Shown here: positions 41,755 to 53,536 of the stretch, in pieces
How positions within the stretch are numbered: position 1 is the stretch's first letter
How the letters are laid out: every line of letters begins with the position of its first letter
Assembly (NCBI GenBank): GCA_028386065.3
Contig: JAKUCV010006872.1
Location: forward strand, 1 to 64,000
DNA from: Turnera subulata
Lineage: Eukaryota > Streptophyta > Magnoliopsida > Malpighiales > Passifloraceae
Length of the DNA: 64,000 nucleotides
Reading direction: 5' to 3'
Position numbers and translations under genes: made by a program
Notes under the pieces: generated by a model
The model's database searches: none
What the model saw: only the letters and a program-made list of their open reading frames with translations
Told to the model about the DNA's origin: nothing

Positions 41755-42738
41755 TCATGCTGAAGGTGGATCGGGGAACGGTTCCACTACCTCTTGTTCG
41801 GTAGGCTCTCCTGGATGATGAAGCTTGGGTAACAAGACTCTGTTTTCAATTCTTAGGTCTTGTTTTTGGACGCTACTCTCGCGCCAATGTTTGCTTCCTT
41901 TTCTGCCAGCTTCATGAGTATAAACTGAGGGATTATTTTCGATAAGATCATCGGTGGAATACACAATTGTCTTCTTGTGTAGTCCCTTATCTTTCAGCAA
42001 CTTATCTTCCTCTCCCTCAGTAAAACTCACATTTATATCACCTGGATGTGTGGAGTTTGTTCCCAGTAATGAACAATGGAGCTCAGGAGGTAAAGGTTTC
42101 ATCTTAACCTTCGGAGCATTTTCTTTTGCCATGTCTTCTGGCGTCTTATCTAACTTCTCAAATCTCATGTCTTCTTCGTCGGACGCCAGAGATAAAACCT
42201 TAAGCTGGCATGCATAATCTGTTATCTCTGGATCTGGATCCCGAGTGCCTTTACTAAGAGTGACACACGCCAACAGAGGATCTGCATAGCCTGCCTGTGC
42301 AAGGATTTCGTCAACTGCTATCTCTCCTAAGTCAAGTCGGTAGCATGAATCGTCCAGTACTCCTTTGCGAATTACTTCATCAACATCGAAGCAAATCTTT
42401 TCAGAGCCGACTTGAAGTGAGAGCTTTCCACCCTTGACATCAATGATGGCACCAGCAGTTGCCAAAAAGGGTTGTCCCAGGATGATGGGTACGTGGTGAT
42501 CTACCTCCATGTCGAGGACCACGAAATCAACTGGGATGAAGAAGTTCCCAATTTTGATAGGAACATCTTCCAAAATTTCCACTGGATACTTAACCGACCT
42601 ATCTGCTAGGTGGAGTGACATAGCAGTAGGTTTCAGATCCCCGAGTTTAAGTTGCTTGCTGATTGACAAAGGGATCACACTAACACTTGCGCCAAGACCG
42701 CAAAGTGCCTTTCGATGTGAACCTTCCCTATGTCGCAA
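41755..42738 (-). pseudogene. Protease and start of the reverse transcriptase region (first Athila-like element)
   Basis: The frame holds a retroviral-type aspartic protease of the Athila kind: GLGASVSVIPLSI in place of the usual D-L-G-A-S, so the catalytic Asp position reads Gly. This is followed by LADRSVKYPVEILEDVPI, the FFIPVDFVVLDM strand and PIILGQPFLATAGAIIDV. About 180 residues of linker follow, with the KMKPLPPELH block that normally precedes reverse transcriptase. The similarity stops around the YSTDDLIENNPSV motif and no polymerase domain follows. The frame differs from the upstream Gag frame by a shift at about 42700. The protein could not process or copy the element. Confidence 0.85.
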
Positions 42739-44411
42739 GGGATAGTAAATGTTCCGGGATCTGGAAGCTTATTCTGAATGATTGTGCTACATTCACCCGT
42801 CAAGGCCACTGTCTCGTAGTCAATCAATTTATTCTTATTGGACAAGATGTCCTTTAAGAATTTGGCATATGTAGGTGTTTGGGACACGGCCTCGAGGAAC
42901 GGAATGTTAATGTAGAGCTTTTTCATGTTTTCAAGAAAGCGTCCAAACTTCTTGTCATGGACCAGTGGGTTGAGCCGCTGAGGGAAGAGAATAGGTGGAA
43001 CATAAGCCTTAACTTCATCTTTCTTTGCCTTCCCCTTTTTGGCTGACACAACCTGCTCATGCTCCGTAGGCTTGTCTTTTTGCATGGCCTGGCCATGCTC
43101 TGCTTCTTTTATCAGGGCTGGGGGTGGTTGTCGCTCTTCGTATTAAGTACCACTCCTAAGAGTGATTGCATTGCATTGAGCGTTAGGGTTGACCTCCGGC
43201 TTGCCCGGTAATTTGCCAGGATTGCCCTGACTAGGGCCAGCTTGTGCGATCTGACTCTTGAGATTGTTATTCTCGTCAGAAAGCCCTTTCACAACTTGTC
43301 GTTGCTCCTCCATAAATGACTTGAGTAGCGACTGCAAGTCATCTTTAGGAGCTGGCTGATACGACTGTTGGTATGCCTGTGTAGGTTGTTTCGGAGGATA
43401 TCCGGGAGGACCTCTTCCGGTTTGATTTTGGTTTTGGTTGGGCTATTGAGGCTTCCAAGAGAAGTTAGGGTGGTCCCTCCAACCTGGGTTGTAGGTGTTT
43501 GAATAAGGGTCCTTCTGGACTCTCTGGTTGATGTAACTCACTTGCTTTTGGCATGCTTGCTCATAGTCTCCCTCTGCTGGGCACTCCGAATAGCCTCCTT
43601 CGCATCTAGCACAGGAATGGGACTGTCCCTTCCCATTCATCTTCAAGATGGCATCCAACTTGGTGTTCTATAGGCTCATAGCGTCAAGTTCAAGAACTCC
43701 GGTTGTTCCTGTGATCTCGCCTGGCCATTCGAATTTATTACTGGCGATGTGTTCGAATAATTCATACACATCCTCAGCATCTTTGGCTAAGGCTACTCCT
43801 CCGGCCGCAGCATCAACATGTGCGCAGAGGGATTCGTTCAGGCCCGCGTAGAATTTCTCCACGATCAGCCAATCAGGTAGGCCATGCTATGGACTTCTTC
43901 TCAAAGCATCCTTAAACCTTTCCCACGCATTGTAGAACGATTCATTGGACTTCTGTTTGAACTCCATGATGTTGTTCCTTAATATCATGGCTTTGCTGGG
44001 CGGAAAAAATTTATTCAAGAACGCCTGTGATAAGGCAGCCCATGTATTAAACGTCCCAGGAGCTTGTGCAGTCAACCACGCCTTCGACATGTCCTTAAGT
44101 GAGAAAGGAAAAAGGCGCAGCTTGATAGCATCCTCGGAGGCTCCATTCACCTTGATTATGTCGTAGATTTCCAGGAAATCTTGCCAATGTTGATTTGGGT
44201 CTTCAATGGAGGAACCCCCGAAAGTCTCATTTTGGACCATCTTGATTAGGGCTGGCTTTAGCTTAAAGTTATTTGCTTGCACAGTTAGGCGTACCACACT
44301 GGACTGTGCAAGGGTTGCATCGAGGATAGAGAAATCCTGAACCGGCCTGTGCCGAGGTCCGTATCGGACACCCTCGATCTCCTCGATAACGCGTCTTACG
44401 TGTCCCTCCAT
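42739..44411 (-). pseudogene. Gag (first Athila-like element)
   Basis: The ATG at 44411 is about 130 bp after the primer site. The Athila Gag core is recognisable: NETFGGSSIEDPNQHWQDFL, LRLFPFSLKDMSKAWL, AFLNKFFPPSK and the WERFKDALRRSP block. Then a Cys motif (CARCEGGYSECPAE), the SNTYNPGWRDHPNFSWKP motif, a Gln/Asn-rich linker and the basic AITLRSGT segment. The same frame continues with in-frame stops at about 43887 (TAG), 43665 (TAG), 43443 (TAG) and 43140 (TAA). These are mostly single C-to-T type changes. Gag would package both its own RNA and possibly that of related elements. Confidence 0.87.
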
Positions 44412-44543
44412 ATCTCCTTCGGTAAAACTTGAAGAAACCTGAAGAAAAAAACAGACGAAAAACTACCCAAACGGGTGACAAAGAAAATGAAAAATAAAAA
44501 TCTGGATTAACCTAATCACTAAGTTAAATAATATTAACGCCGA

Positions 44544-44561
44544 TCCCCGACAACGGCGCCA
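44544..44561 (-). other. tRNA-Asp primer binding site (first Athila-like element)
   Basis: The minus strand reads TGGCGCCGTTGTCGGGGA six bases after the LTR end. It matches the Asp-type site of Athila elements, with one difference from the second element's site. Confidence 0.85.
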
Positions 44562-44567
44562 AAAACT

Positions 44568-46413
44568 TGATAGCTTCCCGCAAGTATACGGGGTTGTTGT
44601 AGTACCAAGGTCGTCTCACAGGGATCTTTGTTAAGTACTATCTAACCGAGCAATTTATGATTATCTAGAAAAATAAATAATATTGAGGATTGATGTTTGA
44701 ATTGGAAAACGAAAGCGAATAGAAACGATTAAAATTCAATAATATTAAATATCTAGGACTTCGGGGAATTCCTTGCCAACATTTCCTTGCAATTAAGCTC
44801 AGCATAAGCAGACCATGTTCCACATAGCTTGCCTATGTAAAATCTATGAATTAATTCTGAAAATAAACTCTCTTGAAAGAATCGGTAAAAATAAATTAGA
44901 TCGATAACCTACTCTCGTAGTGCCGTAAAATCCGTTCCTAGTTTATGTCCACTATCCATTTGCCAGTGATGAAATAAACTAAGAGCAATAAGAAATTTAC
45001 CTACTTAATCTCCAATAAAAAGCACGCCTCCCTCGAGGTCGGTTTTTATAGCCCGGTTAATGTTTTTCTATAGGCAAACGACGCTGTCACTTAACGTTTC
45101 CCTATTATAAATTTATACTAATTGGTTATCAGGCAACTAACATAGTGAAGTTTCATTACCGGATTAAAAGAGAATAAATTCAGAAATAAAACTTTAATTA
45201 AATGTGTATGGAAACATTAACAAGTTCAATCCCTAATCCTAGATTACAAATTTAGCAAGACATAGCCTTAAAGAAAATAACAAGAACTTGGAAATAAATC
45301 ATCATAATTAATTCAAGGAAGAAACTTACAAGAATATTGGAGCCAACCTTGAACCAAAAGAGACAAATCCCAAGCTAAGAAACTTCCAAAAGCTAGAGCT
45401 AAATATGCTTGAATTACAAAGTAAAGAAAAGTACAAGTCCTAAGCTATTTGTGTATAGTTGCCGATTTGAGTCATGCTAGAGGACTTGATGGAGAACTTG
45501 ATCTGTCTTGCTTTTTATAGTGCAGGAGGAGCAAGATTGGGTGGCTGGAAATGGTGGGAAGTGGCGCCAAAAAAAAGTGGTAGACCACTTCACCACTTGC
45601 GCCAAAATTGGTGCATTTGCCACATTCAAAACCGTTGTATCCTTTCCAGAATTAGTCCCTTCCTTAAAGCAGGTGTTGCCATGTGTCTTTGACCAAACTA
45701 TCTTCCTAAAATCCATCCAAGAATAGTCCCTACATGAGCTTAAGTGATGTCCACGTGCTGCAGCAAAATGCAAAAACTAAGGAAACAAACAAATATTCCA
45801 TTTGTTTTTTTGTTTGCGCAGGTGACGTGGGAGGTGGGCACCAAAGACCATTTCTTTTCATTGCTTGGTTTTCAAGGTGGACATGTGCAAGGGCTACCCA
45901 CAACTTTCATCTTATGCCAAAAATAGAATTGGCAAAAGCTTGTGCAGGAGGTGTATTTTGACGGGCTGAAAATATTTCCTTGACCAAATTGTCATTGATG
46001 GGCTTGTGAGCATGATGGGCTTTGGCTTGGGCCTTCAAAAGTTAGAATGGGCCGTTCCAGGAAATAATCTTGAGGACTCTTTTGTGGGAAATTGGGCTGA
46101 TTGTCATTGAGAAAAGCCCTGATGATGTCATGTGGTCATGGGGTTACATGTGCTGCATAGGCTGCCTGTGCATGGGCAGCCTGTTCAAAAACGGGCTGCA
46201 TAGGCTGCTCATGCGAGAACTGTGCAATTGGCCTAAAATTCGTCCTTTAGTCCTCATTTCTGCACAAAAATCTTTAGACACTAGGAAAAGAGATTTATTA
46301 AAATAAAGAAAAGAAAATGAAAGAAAATAAATAAATAAATAAATAAAATAATATTTGCAAGTCAAAAATACGTAAAATGGACCCAAAAATGAGTGTAAAA
46401 TGCACAGTCATCA
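44568..46413 (-). repeat. 5' LTR of the first Athila-like element
   Basis: 1846 bp. A TATA box (TATAAAAA on the minus strand) lies at 45519-45512 and is the likely promoter. Target duplication ACTTG follows at 46414. Confidence 0.93.
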
Positions 46414-47653
46414 ACTTGGTAGGCCCGTCACTCTTAGAGACCAAGTGGCAAAGATCCTTAGATCTCTACCTATTGAGTGGGTGCCAAAAGTCACAGCTAT
46501 AGAAGAAGCTCAGAATCTGAATACTCTCACTTATGATGAGCTTATCGGCAAGCTTATAGTTCATGGTTCTAAACTAGAACCAAAAGAACCAAAGAAGAAA
46601 GATTTGGCTCTTAAGGCGGACCAAGAGTCCAGTGATGAGTACAATGATGCGGATATGACACTTATCACCAGGAAGTTTGTCAAATTTCTTCGAAAGAGAA
46701 GGCAAATGAAAGGAAAGAGTTTTCAAGGCGACAAATAGACTGAACAAAAGAAAGATCCACTGGTGTGTTTTGGCTGCAATCGTCCGGGCCATATCAAGTC
46801 AGAATGTCCACACCAAAAAGCCAAATCTGATTTTCCTAGAAACAAAGGAAAGAAGGCTATGCCGGTATGGGATAATTTAGATTCATCAAGTGACTCTGAT
46901 TCTGATGAAGCAGTAAATCTATGCTTAATGGCTCGAGAAGATGATGAGGTAAATGATTCTCTTGACTATACCTTTGATGAGCTTCAAGATGCATTTGAAG
47001 AATTGCATGATAAGTATGAGCAAGCACTTAAGAAGAATGCTTCATATAAGAAACGTATTGATCTGCTTGAATTTGATCATGTATCTCACAAAACTGCATA
47101 TGAAACTCTTGAGCGTGCACATGCTGAAAGTTTGTCTATTTGTGAGTCGTTAAAGAAAGAAAAACTTGCTGCTCAAAACGCATATGAAGATCTTGAGAAA
47201 AAGATAGCTAGTAATTTGAGCAAGTGTGAAATGATGATTCAAAAGAATGATGCTCTAAAGGCTGAAGTAGATGATCTAAAATGTTCATTAGAGAAGTTCA
47301 CAAATGGAAGAAATAGGCTGAATTTGCTGCCAGGACAACAAAGGCATTCACTAGATAAAAGTGGAATAGGCGCTATACATATGGTTCTTAACAAGCCAAA
47401 TCTGCCAATTAAATTTGTCAATGCTGAATCTAGATCACAATATAGACCTAGATATCATGAGCATCCTAGGCAGGGACATCATGAGCACTCACATAGACCT
47501 GATATCACATGCTATTACTGTGGAAATGTTGGTCATATGATCAGATCATGCTTTCATAGGAAGAGAAATAATCATGTTAAATATATTTGGGTTCCGAAAG
47601 GAGCCAAATCTAACCCTGATGGACCCAAGTTAGTTTGGGTACCTAAAACTTGA
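46414..47653 (+). pseudogene. Gag, C-terminal part (SIRE-like)
   Basis: It continues the Gag begun at 37857 after the Athila-like insertion. The block DQVAKILRSLPIEWVPKV is followed by a Lys/Glu-rich segment and a stop (TAG) at about 46736. The first zinc knuckle reads CFGCNRPGHIKSEC. A Ser/Asp-rich stretch leads into a long coiled coil (about residues 110-210 of this part, rich in Lys, Glu and Leu). A second knuckle, CYYCGNVGHMIRSC, precedes the end WVPK. Two knuckles and a coiled coil are usual in SIRE Gag. Confidence 0.88.
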
Positions 47654-48117
47654 TCATTTGACAGGATTCAAGGGATGAATGGGTTCTGAATAGTGGTTTT
47701 TCAAGGCATATGACAGGTGACCCATTAAAATTTACATCCCTTCTCTCAAAACACCGAGGTAATGTTACATTTGGTGATAGTTCTAACGGAAAAATCCTCT
47801 GTATTGGTAAGATTGGCACTAACCTAACTATTGAGCATGTGTTACTTGTTGATAATCTTAAGTACAACCTGCTTAGTGTCAGTCAGCTCTGTGATAAAGG
47901 ATTCAGAATTACTTTTCAATCATCTAGATGTCTTGTGAGTAGAGTTGATGATGAGAATATCTTGTTTGTTGGAAAGAGGATTAGTAATCTATATTCCATA
48001 TATTTAAATGATGTTACTAATCTTGAGAATAAGTACTTTAGTGCAAGAACAAATACTGCAACTCTATGGCACAGGAGGCTAGGGCATGCAAATCTTGAAC
48101 TTCTCTCAAATCTGTGA
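47654..48117 (+). pseudogene. Protease and pre-integrase region (SIRE-like)
   Basis: The protease active-site segment reads WVLNSGFSRHMTGD at 47680-47721. The catalytic Asp of the D-S-G triad is replaced by Asn (codon 47689-47691). The protease body follows, with VLLVDNLKYNLLSVSQLCD. The pre-integrase zinc-binding region has LWHRRLGHANLELLS. A frameshift at the A8 run near 48115-48123 separates this frame from integrase. Confidence 0.85.
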
Positions 48118-49111
48118 AAAAAAATTTGGTCGATGGTCTGCCCAAACTAAAGTTTGAGGCAGAAACCAAAAGTCGTGCATGTCAGCACGGTAAACAAATC
48201 AAAAGTTCATTTAAGCCAAAACATGTGGTATCAACTTCTCGACCTCTTGAACTCTTACATATTGATCTTTTTGGTCCTATGAGAACTGTGAGTCTTGGTG
48301 GTAAAAAGTATGCATTCGTTATAGTAGATGATTATTCTAGATTTACATGGGTTTTATTTCTTTCACAAAAGATCATGCATGTCAAGAATTTGGCTCATTG
48401 GTTAGGAAGCTGCAAAATGAAAAAGGGTATAAAATATCTAAAATCAGAAGTGATCATGGAGGAGAATTTGATAATTCCACCTTCAATCAATTCTGTGAGC
48501 AAAATGGCATTGAACACACATTTTCGACTCCTAGAACACCTCAACAAAATGGGGTTGTGGAAAGGAAGAATCGAACCTTACAAGAAATGGCTAGAACTAT
48601 GCTTAATGAGTATAAGTTACCTGTCTGTTTCTGGGCTGAGGGTGTGAACACAACATGCTATGTCCTAAATAGAGTCTCTTTGCGTCCATTAATTGAAAAG
48701 ACACCTTATGAGATTTGGCATGATAGAAAGCCAAATATTGCATACTTTCGCACATTTGGCTCCAAGTGTTACATCCTGAATACTAAAGATAATCTAGATA
48801 AGTTTCAAGCTAAGTCTGATGATGGTATATTCCTTGGTTATTCTTTGAGTAGTAAAGCCTATAGGGTATATAACAAAAGAACCATGATTGTTGAAGAATC
48901 CATGCATGTGGTGTTTGATGAGATTAACTTGAATGATCTTAGTGATGATACAGATGTTGAGTTTACTTCTGAGAATCAGCCACAGGTTATTGATATTGAT
49001 GAGGAAAAAGAAGTGCAAATTCCTAATCCAATTGCAAATCAACAGCATTTGGCTTTTCCTGAGCCAAATATTCAGAACAACAGTGTGCAGCCAAATGTTT
49101 TGGATTCTGGC
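48118..49111 (+). pseudogene. Integrase (SIRE-like), cut by the second Athila-like element
   Basis: The zinc-binding region ends with CQHGKQIKSSF. The core has LLHIDLFGPM and FVIVDDYSRFTWV, then a frameshift at about 48350-48380, then KIRSDHGGEFDN and TPQQNGVVERKNRTLQEM, which hold the second and third catalytic acids. The C-terminal part has GYSLSSKAYRVYN and VVFDEIN, typical of copia integrase ends, and an acidic linker follows. The sequence stops at 49111, exactly where the next LTR starts, so reverse transcriptase lies outside this window. Confidence 0.88.
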
Positions 49112-51219
49112 TGATGCATGTGAAATATGCATAGTTTAGGGCATAATTTTGGGCGCGAATTGTTCTAAATTCATTATGATTATATGCCTCCTATGCATTA
49201 TTCCACTATATTCCTTCGATTTCCATCCCTTACTGTATGATTAGCAATTTCAGGTGCATTTCAATCAATTCAAGAGGATTTCATTGAAGAATGTGAAGAT
49301 ACAGCATCAGCCACAACATGAGCCTGTTGCAGAACCATTGAGCCTGTCCCTGAGGCTGTTGTTCATCGAGAATTCAATTGAAAGCCTCAAATCACCTTTA
49401 ATTCATAAGATTTCCACTGAAGATCGTTTCCTTAACTTTGATCCAAGAAGTCCTCATGACACCTCATCATCGACAGAAGAAGCAGAAATCAATTGAAGGG
49501 AAAGTTGAAGAAGAGCTGCAACAGACCCAGGTACAGCATCAGCCTGTACGACCTGCTGAAACCCATGTTTGCAGAAACAATATTAAATTGCACCACTCAC
49601 TCATCCTGCACATGGAGCCTGCAAAGCACATCCTGAGTATTTTAGAAGACCTTTTGGCAGGAGGGAATGATAATTTAATGCCTAGAGGAATGTCAGAGGA
49701 TTGCCCACTCAAAAGTCCATTATTCCCTCCAATTATTCCTCAAAAGCTGCAGACCAGCGAATTGCACCATATCATCACGCTCCCCATGGCTCTTATCCTG
49801 ACACACACGATGGAGGAGCTGACGAGCACGCTGGAGAACTGACGAGCCAACTTGCACAAACACCCATGCTCTCCGGCAAGTTGGGAGGAGAAAAAGAAGG
49901 GAGATGCACCTACAAAAAGGGAGAAGAGAAGAAGAGAAAGAGAGCCCCGGATCAACACCCAAAAACCCCTTAGTTGCAGAGTTCCTTAGAACAGAGGTGG
50001 GACCCAGAAACACCAAGAGTCCAAGGGAAGACACAGTTCTGTAGCCTTTCTGGGCAGAAACCGTGTTGCCCCTAACCTCCAGGTTGTTCAAAAACACTTT
50101 GCCAATCCATTCTTCCATCGATTCTATTACCTTGATTATGAACTAAACAACCCCTTCTTAGGTTGAAGGGGGAAGCATGTATCTGGTTTTTGCGAATAAA
50201 ATTGTTCATGTTCTTAACCATATTTCTTGCTTTAGTTGTTGAGAGCTTTCTCTATGTCTAGGTTCTGATCAAACCCATGCATGAACACAGGTAGCTAGGT
50301 GAAAGACCGAAAGGAGAAACCATAGCTACTAGAACAACAACAACTAACTCTTAGTTTTTAGCTTGTGACAGGGCTAGAAATTAATTGAGGAATTAGCCTC
50401 AAAACCAATCTTCGTCCCCTGAGTTTGACCTATGCGAAAGCACCAGGAAGAAGAGAGCCATGGGAGGCACCTGTGAGCGAAAGCAAATGGGTGCAGTATA
50501 GGTTGAGAGCGCCTGCAAGAACCATTCTTATAATTAACTCCCTTGCTGTCGACAGCATCAAGCTGTGCCCAGCATAGCCTCATTCCGTAACAGTATAGTC
50601 AAGAGATAACACAACCTCTAGTTTGATTCTTGATTGATTATTGGGTAGCATATTCTTAGTTTAGTAGCAGCCTGGTGAAGGACCGAAAGGAGAAGCCAGG
50701 AGTGCTAGACCTACAATAGTCAGCCTTCACTCCTTAGACATTCGAAAGAAGGTAGGGAGAAACTGTGGGAATCTGCACCAACATTGAACCTCATCCTTAA
50801 GTGAACGACTACTCTAGTGACAGGGGGTAGACGGAAGCTTAAGGAACTATTAATAAGAACGAAAGCCGTTGATAGTACCTCAGGTTGGGAGCCCCGACAA
50901 GGCATCGAATTAGTCACAGCCTCATCCACAGGCTTAGCCTGTGATGATGCTGATGAGCAATTTATAAGCATAAATCAGGACATGTGGACCCTGGATGCCT
51001 AAGAACTCACCATTTCTGATCTCTTCCTCATTTAATTTGCTATTATATTTACCTTACTGCTCATTTTTAGTTTTAATCATTAATCATCCAATCCACTCTT
51101 GTTTAATTTCTAGTTTGTCTGAAATTGAAGGAAAACAGATTCAACCCAGTCCCTGTGGATACGACCTTGATAAAAGTACTACAACAACCCTGTGCACTTG
51201 CAGGATAGCACACGCATCA
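49112..51219 (+). repeat. 5' LTR of the second Athila-like element (2.1 kb)
   Basis: It runs from TGATGCATGTGAAATATGC to AGCACACGCATCA. The long frames inside it (for example 49254-49842) show no domains and are not called as genes. It is a different subfamily from the first Athila-like element, since the LTR bodies do not align. Confidence 0.85.
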
Positions 51220-51225
51220 AGTTTT

Positions 51226-51243
51226 TGGCGCCGTTGCCGGGGA
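51226..51243 (+). other. tRNA-Asp primer binding site (second Athila-like element)
   Basis: TGGCGCCGTTGCCGGGGA begins 7 bases after the LTR end, the classical Athila/Tat primer site. Confidence 0.92.
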
Positions 51244-51339
51244 CTGGCGCTTGATTCTTTTTACTTTTTATTTCTGATTTATTAGGCTTTTCAAAATCTT
51301 ACCCTCTCTTTTTCCAAGTTTGAAGCTTTCAGGTGGTGC

Positions 51340-52755
51340 ATGCCCCAAACCAGAAGCAAAAAATCATCTCTAACCTTCCACCAGGAGATTGAAAAGGCAG
51401 CCCGCGAGTTCTGCAAGAAGAACAAGGAGAAACAACACAACATGGCGGACAGACTCAACCAAGGAGCACACCCAGAGGTTGAACATGCTCACCCTGTGCG
51501 ACCCTACATCCCTATGTCACAGCTCCTACAACCACCAACCACCATCATCCACAACAGCATAGCCATCCCAGATGTCGACGCCCCCTATAAAATCAGAACA
51601 AACCTGCTCAGCATGTTGGAGAGGCGCACATTTGGAGGCTTACCCTCAGAGGATCCAAACTCACACTTGCAGAATTTTTTGCGGGTGTGCAGCACTGTGA
51701 ACATAGCAGGGATGACCAAGGAGCAGCTGTACATGAGAGTGTTCCCATTCTCACTCAGAGATGCAGCATTCGAATAGCTTAACAACCATGAGGTAGGCCA
51801 TTTCACAGATTGGGACAGCCCGGTCAGAGCTTTCTTGAAGGAGTACCACCCATCGAGCAAAGCTGCAAACTTGAGGCAGCAGCTGATAGGATTTTCCCAG
51901 CACTATGATGAATCCATTCGTGATGCTTGGGAGCACTTCAAGGGATTACTGAGGAGATGCCCAAACCACAGAATTGATGAGGTCGTGCAGCTTGAGCAAT
52001 TTTATTGCGGCCTGAGTGATGAAGACCAGAACACTCTCGAAAAAATGGCAATTGGTTCATTTCTGGACAAGGAATACAATGATGGAGTTGCCATTCTCGA
52101 GGCTTTGTCAAAAAGGAAAACCCAGATCAGAGGAGTCAAGGCCTCTGGAATAATTGGAGTAGACAGAGTAACCAAGCTGGAGGCAGAAATAGAAGCCCTC
52201 AGAAAGCAATTAGGGGCTGCTCACGTCAAAGCAGCCACATCCACAACCTCAGACTGTGAAGGATGTGGGGGACCTCACAACACATCCAGTTGTCCTCTCT
52301 TCACTGAATGTGATTCTGAACAGGCTCACTACATCCAACAGAGGCAAGGACAGTATGGAAACACTTACAATCCTTCTTGGAGGAATCATCCAAATTTCTC
52401 CTGGAAAGCACCAAATGAGGAGAGAAATCCACTACAGCCCCAATTTCAGCGACAAAATCAAGGAGGACAGCCCCAGTACCAAAGACAGAACCAAGGAGGA
52501 CAGCAAGGCAACAGCACTAACATGATGAGCATGCTGCAGTCCATCTTGGAGAACCAGAACAAGAAGAGTGAGGAAATTAGTCAAATTAAATCCCACAACA
52601 GAATCCTTGAAAATCAAATTGCTCAACAAGCCTCTATGTCCACCAATCAGCAAGGAGCCCTTCCAGGGAAACCAATAGAGAATCCAAGGAATGAGCATTG
52701 CAAGGCTGTAACACTTCGCAGTGGGAAGGAATTAAGGGGCACAACACCAAGATAG
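51340..52755 (+). pseudogene. Gag (second Athila-like element)
   Basis: The ATG at 51340 opens a basic N-terminus. The Athila Gag core has RTFGGLPSEDPNSHLQNFL and MRVFPFSLRDAAFE, then TAG at 51775-51777, then the same frame resumes with EYHPSSKAANLRQQL and QLEQFYCGLSDEDQN. A coiled-coil stretch (VTKLEAEIEALRKQL) precedes a Cys-His motif (CEGCGGPHNTSSCP), SNTYNPSWRNHPNFSWK-like sequence (here GNTYNPSWRNHPNFSW), a Gln/Asn-rich linker and the basic AVTLRSGKEL segment. It ends in TAG at 52753-52755. A frameshift follows near 52918. Confidence 0.88.
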
Positions 52756-53536
52756 CCTGATGCTGTAGATCAGACAGCATCAACATCCAACCCAGGGCAA
52801 ACAGTGCAGACACAGGCTGAGTCTGTGGGTGAGCCTGTGAGTACTAAGAAGGCTAAGAAATAGCCCCAGATTGTCCGACCCTATCAGCCTCCTCTCCCAT
52901 ATCCAGAAGTGTACCTCAAGTAAACTGGAAAAGCAATTCAGTAAGTTTAAGGAGATGCTAAATAAGCTTTATGTTAATGTTCCCTTTAGTGATGCAGTTA
53001 CACAGATGTCGTGATATGCCAAGTTCCTCAAGGACATCTTGACCAAGAAAAGAACCATTGACGACATCAAGACAGTAGCCATGACAGCCCAGGGGAGTGC
53101 CCTCATTCAGCACCATCTGCCCAGAAAATGCTTAGACCCAGGAAGCTTCAAAATCCCTCTAAACATCGGGGACAAGAAGATTGAGGGAGCCTTATGCGAT
53201 TTAGGAGCCAGTGTCAGCCTGTTGCCGCTCTCCATCACTCAGAACCTGAACCTTGGGGACATCAAACCCACAAGGATGACAATCCAGCTAGCAGACCGAT
53301 CACTTGTATATCCTGTGGGAGTGCTGGAAGATGTTCCAGTCAAGGTTGGCAACTTTTACATACCAGTAGATTTTGTGGTGATGAATATGATTGAGGATGA
53401 GAAGACACCCATCATTTTGGGGCGTCTCTTCTTAGCTACAGCAGGAGCTATGATTGATTGTGCAAACGAAACATTGACACTACGACTAGGAGAAGATACA
53501 GTGGAGTTCAATGTCCAGAAGGCGCAAAGAACATAA
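52756..53536 (+). pseudogene. Protease (second Athila-like element)
   Basis: A Glu/Thr-rich linker with several stops and a frameshift near 52918 leads into an open frame from 53039. The aspartic protease motif is CDLGASVSLLPLSI, with its catalytic Asp kept. It is followed by LADRSLVYPVGVLEDVPV, FYIPVDFVVMNM and PIILGRLFLATAGAMID. The frame stops with TAA at 53534-53536 but continues in the same frame into reverse transcriptase. Confidence 0.88.

Larger units (their letters stand above)
38302..46413 (-). mobile_element. Athila-like Ty3/gypsy element, nonautonomous (no reverse transcriptase)
   Basis: The LTRs are 38302-40151 and 44568-46413, with TGATGA...TATCA ends on the minus strand. A perfect 5-bp target duplication, ACTTG, flanks the element (38297-38301 and 46414-46418). 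The primer site matches tRNA-Asp as in Athila/Tat elements. Gag and protease are present, but reverse transcriptase, RNase H and integrase are absent. The 1.6 kb between protease and the 3' LTR is noncoding. Internal length is 4.4 kb. Confidence 0.93.
36731..49111 (+). mobile_element. SIRE-like Ty1/copia element, split by an Athila-like insertion
   Basis: The left part is 5' LTR 36731-37800, primer site and the start of Gag, up to 38301. It resumes at 46414 with the rest of Gag, protease and integrase up to 49111, where a second Athila-like element interrupts it. Reverse transcriptase, RNase H and the 3' LTR must lie beyond the window. A large Gag with coiled coil and two zinc knuckles suits the SIRE/Maximus lineage. 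The 5-bp duplication ACTTG marks the first interruption. Confidence 0.88.

Noticed and set aside
49254..50118. Frames inside the second Athila-like 5' LTR
   Set aside because: No domains; they overlap on both strands and are within an LTR delimited by clear ends.
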